From Ectothiorhodospira mobilis (GTDB taxonomy: Bacteria > Pseudomonadota > Gammaproteobacteria > Ectothiorhodospirales > Ectothiorhodospiraceae), in NCBI RefSeq assembly GCF_900114895.1, contig NZ_FOUO01000003.1, positions 1-64,000 of the forward strand: 64,000 nt of DNA, read 5' to 3'. Below, one piece after another: positions 18,348-27,071 of the stretch (positions are counted from its first letter, which is position 1; the number at the start of each line of letters is the position of its first letter). The notes beneath the pieces were generated by a model. That model did no database searches. It was not told where the DNA came from and saw nothing but the letters and a program-made list of their open reading frames with translations. A program made the translations under genes and the position numbers.

Positions 18348-19040
18348 GTGGAACGCATGCTCATCCTCCTCCTGGGGCTGATCGTGGGACCGGGACTGCT
18401 CCTGTCCGCCTGGAGTCCCCCCGCCGGGGCTCAGACCACCGCCTATGTCAGTGATGAACTGGAGATCGCGGTACGCCGGGGCAAGACCTTCCAGCACCGT
18501 ATCCTCACCTTCCTTGAAAGCGGCGATCCGGTGACCGTGCTGGAGGACGACGGGGAGGGCTATACCCGCATCCGCACCCAGGGGGGTACCGAGGGCTGGG
18601 TGCAGACCCGGTATCTCATGGACCGTCCCCATGCCCGGGTGTTGCTGGAGGAGGCCCGTACCCGCATTGAGTCCCTGGAGGCGGCGCGCGATGCCCTCAG
18701 GGAGGAGAGCGCCGAGCTGAAGGCGGAGCGGGACCGGCAGGCGCAGCGGGCGTCCGCCCTCTCCGACCGGGTGGGGGAACTGGAGAAGGCGTTGGAGGAT
18801 CTGCGTACCCTGGCGGCCGATCCCCTGGAAAAGGCCCGGGAGAACGAGGAACTCACCGCCCGTCTGGCCCAGGAACAGGATCGGGTGCGGCAGCTGCTGG
18901 AGGAGAACCGTCGCCTGCGGGAGGATGACCGCAAGGACTGGTTCCTCTATGGCGCGGGGGTCTCCATCGGCTGCCTGCTGCTGGGGATCCTGCTCACCCG
19001 GGTGCGGCTGCGGCGGCGCGCCTCCGGCTGGATCGACTGA
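18348..19040 (+). CDS. SH3-domain membrane-anchored protein (TIGR04211/YgiM type)
   Basis: 230-aa envelope protein. Order: signal sequence (1-28), bacterial SH3 domain (about 30-92, ending GWVQTRYLMD), long coiled coil (95-195, repeated E/R/L heptads), and a C-terminal membrane helix (about 202-220) followed by an Arg-rich tail. This is the SH3-and-anchor architecture of E. coli YgiM. It starts with GTG at 18348, because AAAGGA at 18334-18339 has 8-nt spacing to the GTG and would be too far from the ATG at 18357. Probable role in periplasm or envelope; function not established. Confidence 0.8.
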   Translation: MERMLILLLGLIVGPGLLLSAWSPPAGAQTTAYVSDELEIAVRRGKTFQHRILTFLESGDPVTVLEDDGEGYTRIRTQGGTEGWVQTRYLMDRPHARVLLEEARTRIESLEAARDALREESAELKAERDRQAQRASALSDRVGELEKALEDLRTLAADPLEKARENEELTARLAQEQDRVRQLLEENRRLREDDRKDWFLYGAGVSIGCLLLGILLTRVRLRRRASGWID

Positions 19041-19105
19041 TTGCGACCATTGCGGATTTTCATACCAAGGCCCCCCCGGGGGGCCGATCGTGCAGAGGAG
19101 AAATC

Positions 19106-19672
19106 ATGTACAAACGTGTCTTGGCGATGGCCTTCCTGGCCGGTGCAGTGACCCCCGCGGCGGCGGATACCCTGGATGCCTATCTGAGCGAGGAGACGGC
19201 CCAGTTCACCTACCTGACCGGTTCCGAGCGCATCGGGTTCGGCGGGGCGGACCTGTCCATGGGGTTGTTCTTCGACGACGAGGACGACGTGATGCTGAGC
19301 ACGGGCCTGAGCGTGGCGGGCGTCCCCGCCGGGGAGCGGCCCCTCACCTTCGGCGTCGGCGCGAAGGCCTATTTCGGCTTCCTGGATGAGCCGGACCGGG
19401 ATTTCCAGTCCATCGGCCTGGGGGGGGAGGTGCGCTACACCATCCCCGCCAACACCCCCATGTACGTCTCCGTCAGTGCCCATTACGCCCCCAAGGTGAC
19501 CACCTTCGGTGATGCGGACGATTTCTACGATCTGGGTCTGCGCTACGAGCTGGAAGTGACCCCGGGGGCCCGCGGCTTCATCGGTTACCGCCTGATGGAG
19601 GCGGACCTGGAACGGGGCGGGGACTTCGAGGTGGACGACAACATCCACTTCGGCATCCGCCTGGACTTCTGA
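19106..19672 (+). CDS. YfaZ-family outer-membrane protein
   Basis: 188-aa protein with a signal peptide (cleavage after AAA near residue 20), an alternating beta-strand pattern and a C-terminal Phe (GIRLDF), as expected for a small outer-membrane barrel. Segments such as GVGAKAYFGFLD and GYRLMEADLERG resemble the YfaZ family. A GAGGAG site precedes the ATG. It ends 6 nt before mazG, so the two are probably co-transcribed. Function unknown. Confidence 0.75.
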   Translation: MYKRVLAMAFLAGAVTPAAADTLDAYLSEETAQFTYLTGSERIGFGGADLSMGLFFDDEDDVMLSTGLSVAGVPAGERPLTFGVGAKAYFGFLDEPDRDFQSIGLGGEVRYTIPANTPMYVSVSAHYAPKVTTFGDADDFYDLGLRYELEVTPGARGFIGYRLMEADLERGGDFEVDDNIHFGIRLDF

Positions 19673-19678
19673 GGGGCC

Positions 19679-20485
19679 ATGACGGGACAAGAACCCATGG
19701 CCCGGGTGCTGGAGATCATGGCCCGGCTGCGGGATCCGGAGCACGGCTGCCCCTGGGACCTGAAACAGCGCATGGACACCCTGGTCCCCCACACCCTGGA
19801 GGAGGCCTACGAGGTGGCCGATGCCGTGCAGCGGGGGGACATGGAGGACCTGCGCGCCGAGTTGGGGGATCTGCTGCTGCAGGTGGTGTTCTATGCCCGC
19901 CTGGCCCAGGAGCAGGAGGCCTTCGACTTCGCCGATGTGGCCGCCACCCTGGCGGAGAAGCTGGTGCGCCGGCATCCGCATATCTTCGCCGGGGAGCGCT
20001 TTGACTCCGAGGCGGAGCAGCACGCCGCCTGGGAGGCGGAGAAGGCTCGGGAACGGGCGGCGCGCCGGGGGCAGGCGCAGGATCCGCCCGGCCTTCTGGA
20101 TGGCGTCGCCCACGCCCTGCCGGCCCTGACCCGGGCCGCCAAGCTGCAGAAGCGGGCGGCCCGGGCGGGGTTCGACTGGGATGCCCCCGGGCCCGTGCTG
20201 GACAAGATCCGCGAGGAACTGGACGAGGTGGGCACCGAGATGGCCGCCGGCGCCGCCCACGACCGCCTGGAGGAAGAGGTGGGGGACCTGCTGTTCGCGG
20301 TGGCCAATCTGGCCCGCCACCTGGCGGTGGACCCGGAGGCCGCCCTGCGCCGGGGCAATGCCAAGTTCGAACGCCGCTTCCGCTACATGGAGGCCGCCCT
20401 GGCCCGCGCCGGACAACGGCCGGAGGATCAGTCCCTGGAGGCCCTGGAGGGGTTATGGCAGGAGGCCAAGCGGGCGGGGGCGTGA
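19679..20485 (+). CDS. mazG: Nucleoside triphosphate pyrophosphohydrolase MazG
   Basis: 268-aa all-alpha NTP pyrophosphatase that hydrolyses (d)NTPs to monophosphates and limits damaged nucleotides and (p)ppGpp effects. It holds two tandem MazG domains. The first has CPWDLKQ (residues 22-28), LEEAYEVADA (40-49) and ELGDLLLQVVFYA (60-72). The second has REELDEVGTE and EEEVGDLLFAVANLAR, with the Glu/Asp metal ligands in each. Length matches the full-size family. It follows the YfaZ-like gene by 6 nt. Confidence 0.93.
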   Translation: MTGQEPMARVLEIMARLRDPEHGCPWDLKQRMDTLVPHTLEEAYEVADAVQRGDMEDLRAELGDLLLQVVFYARLAQEQEAFDFADVAATLAEKLVRRHPHIFAGERFDSEAEQHAAWEAEKARERAARRGQAQDPPGLLDGVAHALPALTRAAKLQKRAARAGFDWDAPGPVLDKIREELDEVGTEMAAGAAHDRLEEEVGDLLFAVANLARHLAVDPEAALRRGNAKFERRFRYMEAALARAGQRPEDQSLEALEGLWQEAKRAGA

Positions 20486-20534
20486 GTCCCCGGGGCGGGG
20501 GCGCGTGTGTGTGCGATGGCCGTACGGCGGCTGC

Positions 20535-21374
20535 CTATTCCAGCCGCAGGGACAGGTCCACCGCGCGCACGTGCTTGGTCAGGGCCCCCACGGAGATGCG
20601 GTCCACGCCGGTGAGGGCGATGGCCCGTACCTGCTGAAGGTCCACCCCGCCGGAGGCCTCCAGGGGGCAGCGGCCAGCCACCCGCGCCACCGCCTGGCGC
20701 ATCCCCTCTAGATCGAAATCGTCCAGCATGATGATATCGGCCCCCGCCTCCAGGGCCTGATCCACCTCGCCCAGATCCTCCGTCTCCACCTCCACCGTCA
20801 CCCCGGGGGCCTGCTGCCGCGCGGCGGCCACGGCGGCGGCGATGGAGCCCGCGGCCAGGATGTGGTTCTCCTTGATCAGCACGGCGTCGTACAGGCCCAT
20901 GCGGTGATTGTGGCCGCCGCCGCAGGTGACGGCGTACTTTTGCGCCCGGCGCAGACCCGGCAGGGTCTTGCGCGTGTCCAGGATGCGGGCTCCGGTTCCG
21001 GCCACCGCCTGCACGTAGCGGCGGGTGAGGGTGGCGGTGGCGGACAGGGTCTGCAGGAAGTTGAGGGCGGTGCGCTCGCCGCTGAGGATGGCCCGAGCCG
21101 GACCCTCCAGGGTGACCAGGCGGCTGCCGGCATCCACGGCCTCGCCCTCGGACACCCACCAGCGGATGGTGACCCCTGGTGCGATGCGCTGGAAGACGGC
21201 ATCGAACCAGGGCCGCCCGCAGATCACCGCCGCCTCCTTGCAGATCACATGGCCCCGGCAATAGGCCGTTTCGGGGATCAGCCCGGCGGTGACATCCCCT
21301 CCGCCCAGGTCCTCTTCCAGGGCGGTGCGGACGCAGGCATCGATGCTGTGGTCGGGGGGGGTGGGGGTGCTCAT
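20535..21374 (-). CDS. nadC: Nicotinate-nucleotide pyrophosphorylase (quinolinate phosphoribosyltransferase)
   Basis: 279-aa enzyme that converts quinolinate and PRPP to nicotinate mononucleotide, CO2 and PPi in de novo NAD synthesis. Key segments are EDLGGGDVT (residues 21-29), [14 protein letters not shown] (about 98-111), [30 protein letters not shown] and LEASGGV, all intact. The ATG is preceded by GGGAG. It converges with mazG. Confidence 0.96.
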   Translation of the reverse strand: MSTPTPPDHSIDACVRTALEEDLGGGDVTAGLIPETAYCRGHVICKEAAVICGRPWFDAVFQRIAPGVTIRWWVSEGEAVDAGSRLVTLEGPARAILSGERTALNFLQTLSATATLTRRYVQAVAGTGARILDTRKTLPGLRRAQKYAVTCGGGHNHRMGLYDAVLIKENHILAAGSIAAAVAAARQQAPGVTVEVETEDLGEVDQALEAGADIIMLDDFDLEGMRQAVARVAGRCPLEASGGVDLQQVRAIALTGVDRISVGALTKHVRAVDLSLRLE

Positions 21375-21467
21375 GCAGGGTCTCCCGGGGTGGGGGCGAC
21401 AGCATACCGCAAACCCGTGGCGGGCTCATCCGTGCCCGCCACGGGTCGGGTCCCGGAGCGGCCGGGA

Positions 21468-23084
21468 CTATACCTTGAAGCGACCCACCAAGTCCTGGAG
21501 TTCCCGGGCCAGGCGCGAGAGCTGTTCCGAGGCCTCGGTGGTCTGGCGGGCCCCCTGGGCGTTCTCCTCGGCCGCATCGGAGATGCTGGTGACGTTGCGG
21601 TTCATCTCCTCGGCCACGGCGCTCTGTTCCTCCGCGGCGCTGGCCACCTGACTGTTGACGTCGTTGATGGTGGCCACGGCGTTGTTGATGGCGTCCAGGG
21701 CCTGGTCCGCCTCTGAGGCGCTGTCGCGGCTGGACTGGGCCGATTCCTTGCTCTCCTCCATGACGGTCACCGCCTTGCGGCTGGCCTGCTGCAGGCGCTC
21801 GATCATCTCCTGGATCTCCTGCGTGGAGCTCTGGGTGCGGTTGGCCAGGGAGCGCACCTCGTCCGCCACCACGGCGAAGCCGCGGCCCGCCTCCCCGGCC
21901 CGGGCCGCCTCGATGGCGGCGTTCAGGGCCAGCAGGTTGGTCTGCTCGGCGATGCCCCGGATCACGTCCAGCACCTTGCCGATCTCGTCGCTGTCCTTGT
22001 CCAGCTCCCGGATGACGTCGGCCGCTTGCTGCACCTCGTCGGCCAGCTGGCCGATACGGGCCATGGTGCCGGAGACCACCTCCTTGCCCCCCTGGGCCGC
22101 GGACTGGGCCTCGCTGGTGGCATCCGCCCCCTGCTGGGCGTTGCGCGCCACCTCCTGGGCCGTGGCGTTCATCTCGTTCATGGCCGTGGCCAGCTGATCC
22201 ACCTCCGAGCGTTGCTTGCTGACGCCGGCATCCGTGCGCTCGGTGATGGCGGCCAGGTCGCTGGCGGCCTGGGCCAGGTGGGCGGTGGAGTCCAGGACCC
22301 GGGCGATCAGGTCCCGGAAGTTGTCCATCATGGCGTTGAAGGCCTGGGCCGCCTGACCGATCTCGTCACTCCCCCGCACCTCCAGGCGGTGGGAGAGGTC
22401 GCCATCCCCCTGGGCGATGCCCCTGAGGCCCCGGGTCATCTGCTGCATGGGATGGGTCACCGCCCGCGCGGTGTAGAGATACATCACCAGGAGCACGGGG
22501 ATGCTCACCAGGAAGGCGATACTGGTGATGCTGAGGCCGAAACGCCCCACGGCGGCGTTGACGTCGTCCAGGCTGACGCGCATGCTCACCGCGCCGAGGA
22601 CGTCCCCCTCCTGGGCCATGGCATGGCAACTGGTGCAGTTCTTGCCCAGATAGTCCCTCTGGTTGAATACCGGCATCACGGCCCGCAGTTCGCTGCGGTC
22701 CGGGGATAGGGCGATGTGGGATTCCCCCGTCTCCAGGACGCGACGCTCCACGGCATCCCGGGGGATCTCGTTCTCCTCCCCCTCGCCGTACTGACGGCTC
22801 ACGGGCTCTCCCCGCAGCACCCGCAGATCGCGCACGTTGTGCAGCTCCACGATCTGGTCCAGGAACTCGTCGCGGCGGTGGGTGGTGCCGGTGATCATGA
22901 GGGTGGTGAGCCCCGCCATGGTCATCTCGTGCAGCGTGCCGGTGAAGGTCTCGGCCTGCTCGATGGCGGTCTGGCGCTGTTCGTGCACGGCCCACCAGAT
23001 CATGCCGGCCCAGGCCGGGAGCAGGATCAGGCCCAGGGCCGCCACCAGGCGGACCCAGATGGGCAGATCAGTGATACGTCGCAT
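21468..23084 (-). CDS. Methyl-accepting chemotaxis protein with CXXCH sensor domain
   Basis: 538-aa chemoreceptor. Order: helix 1 (about 12-32), periplasmic domain (about 33-178), helix 2 (about 180-203), HAMP (about 205-260), then the long coiled-coil signalling domain with the conserved tip ([18 protein letters not shown]). The periplasmic domain contains CTSCH at residues 150-154, the covalent haem-c attachment motif, in a region fitting the DUF3365/Tll0287-like haem sensors. It may sense redox state, oxygen or another haem ligand; this is inference. It lies alone with no che genes nearby, so it must feed a distant pathway. Confidence 0.9.
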   Translation of the reverse strand: MRRITDLPIWVRLVAALGLILLPAWAGMIWWAVHEQRQTAIEQAETFTGTLHEMTMAGLTTLMITGTTHRRDEFLDQIVELHNVRDLRVLRGEPVSRQYGEGEENEIPRDAVERRVLETGESHIALSPDRSELRAVMPVFNQRDYLGKNCTSCHAMAQEGDVLGAVSMRVSLDDVNAAVGRFGLSITSIAFLVSIPVLLVMYLYTARAVTHPMQQMTRGLRGIAQGDGDLSHRLEVRGSDEIGQAAQAFNAMMDNFRDLIARVLDSTAHLAQAASDLAAITERTDAGVSKQRSEVDQLATAMNEMNATAQEVARNAQQGADATSEAQSAAQGGKEVVSGTMARIGQLADEVQQAADVIRELDKDSDEIGKVLDVIRGIAEQTNLLALNAAIEAARAGEAGRGFAVVADEVRSLANRTQSSTQEIQEMIERLQQASRKAVTVMEESKESAQSSRDSASEADQALDAINNAVATINDVNSQVASAAEEQSAVAEEMNRNVTSISDAAEENAQGARQTTEASEQLSRLARELQDLVGRFKV

Positions 23085-23364
23085 GTCGGTTCCCCGCAGG
23101 ATACGTGTTTTCGAGCGCGTTCAGTACGCCCCGGCGGTTTCGTTGGGGTTCCCCTGTCCTACCGCCCCTCCACCGGGTGATGCGGGCCGGTCCGCCGCTT
23201 GTCTATCCCGTATCGGCCGCGGGCGCCCGTTCTTGAAGCCCCTATGCCCCCTCATGGTGCCCGACCGCGCCTCCCCTTAGTGCGGGGGTGCTGCATCCCA
23301 GCCTGCCAGGGATCCGTGGGGGGAGGCATGACGCCGGTCAAGGGCGGGGCATCCGCCGCCGGGA

Positions 23365-24675
23365 TCAGTCCAGCTGTTCGTCCCGCAGGATGCGCCGTTT
23401 CACCTTTTGCAGGAAGAGCCAGGCGCTGAAGGCCACCAGTGGCGTGGCCAGGCCCATGCCCAGGGTGGGGTTCACCGGCAGGCCCATGCCTTCCAGACCC
23501 TTGAGGGCATACCCCGCCAAGCCCACGCCGTAGTAGCTGATGGCGATCACCGAAAGGCCTTCCACCGTGTCCTGCAGGCGCAGCTGCAGGCGGGCACGGC
23601 GGTCCATGGACTCCAGCAGGTTGCGGTTCTGCGCCTGCAGGTCCACCTCCACCCGGGCCCGCAGCAGGGCAGTGAGGCGGGCGGCCCGCTCCGCCAGGTT
23701 GCGCTGCCGTTCCCCCACGGACTCGCAGGTGGCCACCGCCGGCGCCAGGCGGGCGTCCAGGAATTCGGTGAAGGTCTGCAGTCCTTCGATACGGCGCTGG
23801 CGGAGCTGTTCCAGGCGCTGCTTGACCACCCGGTAGTAGGCCCGGGAGGCCTCGAAGCGGTAGGTGGTCTGGGCGGCCACCGCCTCGATCTGCGAGGCCA
23901 GGTGGCTCAGGTCCGACAGCAGTTCGTTCTGGGAATGGCCGCATTCCTGGGCCTCGGGGTCGGCCATGCGGGCCGCCAGTTCCGCCAGACGGCGGTCGGC
24001 GGTGCTCAGGGAGCGGCTGGCCTTGCGCGCCATGGGCAGACCCAGGAGGGTCATGATGCGGTAGGCGTTCACCTCCAGGATGCGCTTCACCAGCCGCCCG
24101 GCCTGGGCCTCGGAGAGGCCGTCGTTGCGCAGCAGGATCCAGGCAAGGCCGTCGTCGTGGATGCGCAGATCGGACCAGGCCCGGCCCTTGCCGCCCACCA
24201 CCTCGGAACCGACGACGATGTTGCCTTCGAAGAGCTGCGACAGTTCCGTCAGGTCCCGCTCGGGCATGTCCCCGGACTCCATGGCCATGGAGACGGCGGT
24301 CACCAGTTCCCCGGGGCAGTCCCGCAGCCAGTCCTCGGGGATGCGGCGGATCACCGGGTCGCGGAAGGGGTGATCGAAGGGGGCCGAGCGGGTGAAGGTG
24401 TAGGTGACGAACTCGGTGTGACGCTCCCAGTGCAGGCGGATGTCCCCCAGGTCCGCCATGTAATATTGCCCCAGCTCCTCCGGCACCGGCGCGCCGAAGT
24501 GCTCCAGCAGGCGGCACAGGTGGCGGTTGTTCACCCCCGTACCCCGCTCGCCACAGAGGAAGGCCATGTGGGAGACCTGGGCCGGGGCCCGGATGGGCTC
24601 GAAGGTGCGGGCGTGGAGCTCGCCGGTGAGCACCCGCCGCAGGGCGTGTTCCTTCACGGGCAGGGTCAGGTTCAT
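23365..24675 (-). CDS. DUF3422-family membrane protein
   Basis: 436-aa protein recognised as DUF3422. The N-terminal HEV-type segments (GELHARTFEPIRAPAQVSH, residues 18-36; WERHTEFVTYTF, about 83-94) are typical of it. A helical, charged middle (around 220-370) precedes two hydrophobic segments at the C terminus (about 382-400 and 405-425). The ATG has GGAGG 9 nt upstream. Function not known. It is followed 280 bp later by the chemoreceptor; that gap shows no gene. Confidence 0.8.
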   Translation of the reverse strand: MNLTLPVKEHALRRVLTGELHARTFEPIRAPAQVSHMAFLCGERGTGVNNRHLCRLLEHFGAPVPEELGQYYMADLGDIRLHWERHTEFVTYTFTRSAPFDHPFRDPVIRRIPEDWLRDCPGELVTAVSMAMESGDMPERDLTELSQLFEGNIVVGSEVVGGKGRAWSDLRIHDDGLAWILLRNDGLSEAQAGRLVKRILEVNAYRIMTLLGLPMARKASRSLSTADRRLAELAARMADPEAQECGHSQNELLSDLSHLASQIEAVAAQTTYRFEASRAYYRVVKQRLEQLRQRRIEGLQTFTEFLDARLAPAVATCESVGERQRNLAERAARLTALLRARVEVDLQAQNRNLLESMDRRARLQLRLQDTVEGLSVIAISYYGVGLAGYALKGLEGMGLPVNPTLGMGLATPLVAFSAWLFLQKVKRRILRDEQLD

Positions 24676-24691
24676 GGCCGGTGTTCCTCCG

Positions 24692-25129
24692 TCATTCCAC
24701 GGCGGCGAGCAGGGGCTCCGCCTCCAGCACCCGGAACCCGGCCCGGGTCAGGTGGGCTACCGCCCGGTCGGGTTCCGCGAAGCGGAAGATGAGGGCGGCC
24801 CGGCCCGGACGGCGCAGGGAGAAGGCGTACATGTACTCGATCTTCAGGTCCGCCTCGCCCGCGCTGCGCAGTACCGCCGCCAGGCCGCCGGGGTGATCCT
24901 CCACGTCCACCGGCACCACCTCGGTGAGCTTGACCACCCACCCGGCCTCCCGCAGCAGGGATTCCGCGCGGCCCCAATCCCGCAGGATCAGGCGCAGGAT
25001 GCCGAATTCCGCCGTGTCCGCCAGGGACAGGCCGAGGATGTTGATGCCTTCCCGGGCCAGCAGGTCCAGGGGTTCGGCCAGGTGCCCGGAGCGGTTTTCC
25101 AGGAATACGGAGATCTGTTGCAGTTTCAT
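24692..25129 (-). CDS. Tandem ACT-domain protein linked to paaK/ior
   Basis: 145-aa protein made of two ACT domains (about 4-70 and 74-140), beginning MKLQQISVFLENRSGHLAEP. ACT domains bind amino acids. It lies 32 nt downstream of paaK on the same strand, a neighbourhood seen repeatedly with paaK and iorAB, which suggests sensing of aromatic amino acids or arylacetates. The ATG at 25129 is preferred over 25138 because GGAG is 10 nt upstream of the former and only 1 nt from the latter. Confidence 0.8.
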   Translation of the reverse strand: MKLQQISVFLENRSGHLAEPLDLLAREGINILGLSLADTAEFGILRLILRDWGRAESLLREAGWVVKLTEVVPVDVEDHPGGLAAVLRSAGEADLKIEYMYAFSLRRPGRAALIFRFAEPDRAVAHLTRAGFRVLEAEPLLAAVE

Positions 25130-25161
25130 GGGTCGCATGCTCCCGTGCTGGCCCGTGGATA

Positions 25162-26496
25162 TCAGAGGTCGCGCCGGTCGATGACGCGCTTGGCCTTGCC
25201 CTCGCTGCGGGCCAGGCTGCGCGGCTCCACCAGGCGCAGGCCCACGCGGATGCCCAGGATGTGCTCGATAGCCTTGGCCAGTGCGGCGCGCACGTCCTCC
25301 AGGGCCCGCACCTGGTCGCTGAAGACCTCGGGGGTGACCTCCACCTCCACGGTCATCTGGTCCAGCCCGTTGTCGCGGGTGAGGATGATCTGGTAGTGGG
25401 GCAGGGTGCCCTCCACCTGCAGCAGCGCCGCCTCCACCTGGGACGGGAAGACGTTCACCCCGCGGATGATGAACATGTCGTCGGAGCGGCGGCCCACCCG
25501 CTGGAAGCGCCGCGTGGTGCGGCCGCAGGCGCAGGTCTCGGGGATGATGCGGGTGATGTCCCGGGTGCGGTAGCGCAGCACGGGCATGGCCTGCTTGCTC
25601 AGGGTGGTGAGCACCAGTTCCCCTTCCACGCCGTCGGGCAGGGTCTCGCCGGTGTCCGGGTCGATGACCTCGGGATAGAAGTGGTCCTCGAAGATGTGCA
25701 GGCCGTGCTGCGCGCTGCACTCGCTGGCCACGCCGGGGCCGATGATCTCCGACAGGCCGTAGATGTCATAGGCGCGGATGCCCGCCTCCGTCTCGATGCG
25801 CCGGCGCATAGCGTCGCTCCAGGGCTCGGCGCCGAAGACCCCGGTGTGCAGGGGCAGGTCGCGCAGGTCGATGCCCATGTCCGCGGCCCGGTCCAGGATG
25901 TGCAGGAAGTAGCTGGGGGTGGCGCACATGGCGGTGACGTTGAAGTCCTGCATCACCATGAGCTGGCGCTCGGTATTGCCGCCGGAGACGGGGATGACCG
26001 TGGCCCCCAGGGCCTCGGCGCCGTAATGGGCCCCCAGGCCGCCGGTGAACAGGCCGTAGCCGAAGGCGTTCTGCACGATGTCCCCCCGGTGCAGGCCGCA
26101 GGAGGCGAAGGTGCGGGTCATCACCTCGGCCCAGACCTCCAGGTCCTCCCGGGTGTAGGCCACGACGATGGGCTTGCCCGTGGTGCCGGAGGAGGCGTGC
26201 AGGCGCACGATCTCCCCCATGGGGCTGGCGAACAGGCCGAAGGGGTAGGTGTCGCGCAGGTCCGCCTTGGTGGTGAAGGGCAGATGGGCGATGTCCGAGA
26301 GGTCGCGGATGTCCTGGGGCGTGATGTCCTTCTCCTGCATCCGCCGGCGCACCAGGTCCACGTGGTCGTAGGCCCGCTGCACCACGGCCCGCAGGCGCCG
26401 CAGCTGCACCTCCCGCAGCCGCTCCAGCGGGAGGAAGTCCGGGGCGCTGGCCGGATGGAACCCCCCGGCCGCGTCGTTCCAGCGTTCTTTGAGCAT
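25162..26496 (-). CDS. paaK: Phenylacetate-CoA ligase
   Basis: 444-aa AMP-forming ligase that activates phenylacetate or another arylacetate to the CoA thioester. The adenylate/P-loop segment is SSGTTGKP at 102-109. Further conserved parts are YGLSEIIGPG, RYRTRDI and GRRSDDMFIIRGVNVFPSQVE, all intact. The ATG at 26496 directly follows the iorB stop (TAGATG), so the two are coupled. In operon with iorAB, the likely role is interconversion of arylacetates, aryl-acetyl-CoA and arylpyruvates for aromatic amino-acid salvage rather than catabolism, since no paaABCDE genes are present. Confidence 0.9.
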   Translation of the reverse strand: MLKERWNDAAGGFHPASAPDFLPLERLREVQLRRLRAVVQRAYDHVDLVRRRMQEKDITPQDIRDLSDIAHLPFTTKADLRDTYPFGLFASPMGEIVRLHASSGTTGKPIVVAYTREDLEVWAEVMTRTFASCGLHRGDIVQNAFGYGLFTGGLGAHYGAEALGATVIPVSGGNTERQLMVMQDFNVTAMCATPSYFLHILDRAADMGIDLRDLPLHTGVFGAEPWSDAMRRRIETEAGIRAYDIYGLSEIIGPGVASECSAQHGLHIFEDHFYPEVIDPDTGETLPDGVEGELVLTTLSKQAMPVLRYRTRDITRIIPETCACGRTTRRFQRVGRRSDDMFIIRGVNVFPSQVEAALLQVEGTLPHYQIILTRDNGLDQMTVEVEVTPEVFSDQVRALEDVRAALAKAIEHILGIRVGLRLVEPRSLARSEGKAKRVIDRRDL

Positions 26497-27003
26497 CTAC
26501 ACCCCCTCGGTCTGTGTCTTGCGGCCGAGCCGCTCACCGGCCCCGCGCCCGATGGCGAAGGCCTGTTCATTGATGGCATGGATCTTCTCGGGCAGACGGG
26601 TGCGAATGGCCTGCATCCAGGTGGCCTCGTCGAAGTCCAGTTGCACCGACAGCGCCCCCAGCAGGGCCACGTTCAGGCTCTTGCGGTTGCGCAGGCTGCC
26701 CTCGGGGATGTCGTCGGGGGTGATGAGCATGCCCCCGGGGCGGAGCCAGTGACGGTTGATCTCCACCTGGGAGGGCTCGAACACCAGCAGGAAGTCCGCC
26801 TCCCCGTCGGGGACCATGGGGCTGAACACCTGCTCCCCGAAGCGCACGTCGCTGGTCACCGAGCCGCCGCGCTGGCTCATGCCGTGGACCTCGCTCTTTT
26901 TCACTTGCAGACCGGTGGAGAAGGCGGCGGTGGACAACAGGTCCGAGGCCGTGACCACTCCCTGACCCCCCAGTCCGGCCAGCACGATATTGGTTACCGC
27001 CAT
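26497..27003 (-). CDS. iorB: Indolepyruvate:ferredoxin oxidoreductase beta subunit
   Basis: 168-aa gamma-domain-type subunit of the 2-oxoacid:ferredoxin oxidoreductase family. It opens with NIVLAGLGGQGVVTASDLL and has SEVHGMSQRGGSV, the typical IorB signature. With IorA it oxidatively decarboxylates arylpyruvates to aryl-acetyl-CoA with reduction of ferredoxin. GGAGG is 8 nt before the ATG. It lies 68 nt after iorA and abuts paaK. Confidence 0.9.
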   Translation of the reverse strand: MAVTNIVLAGLGGQGVVTASDLLSTAAFSTGLQVKKSEVHGMSQRGGSVTSDVRFGEQVFSPMVPDGEADFLLVFEPSQVEINRHWLRPGGMLITPDDIPEGSLRNRKSLNVALLGALSVQLDFDEATWMQAIRTRLPEKIHAINEQAFAIGRGAGERLGRKTQTEGV

Positions 27004-27071
27004 GGCGGATCCTCCCGATAGAACAAGGAATGGCGGCCCCGCCGCGGGACCGCTCCGGTACGCATGCGCCC

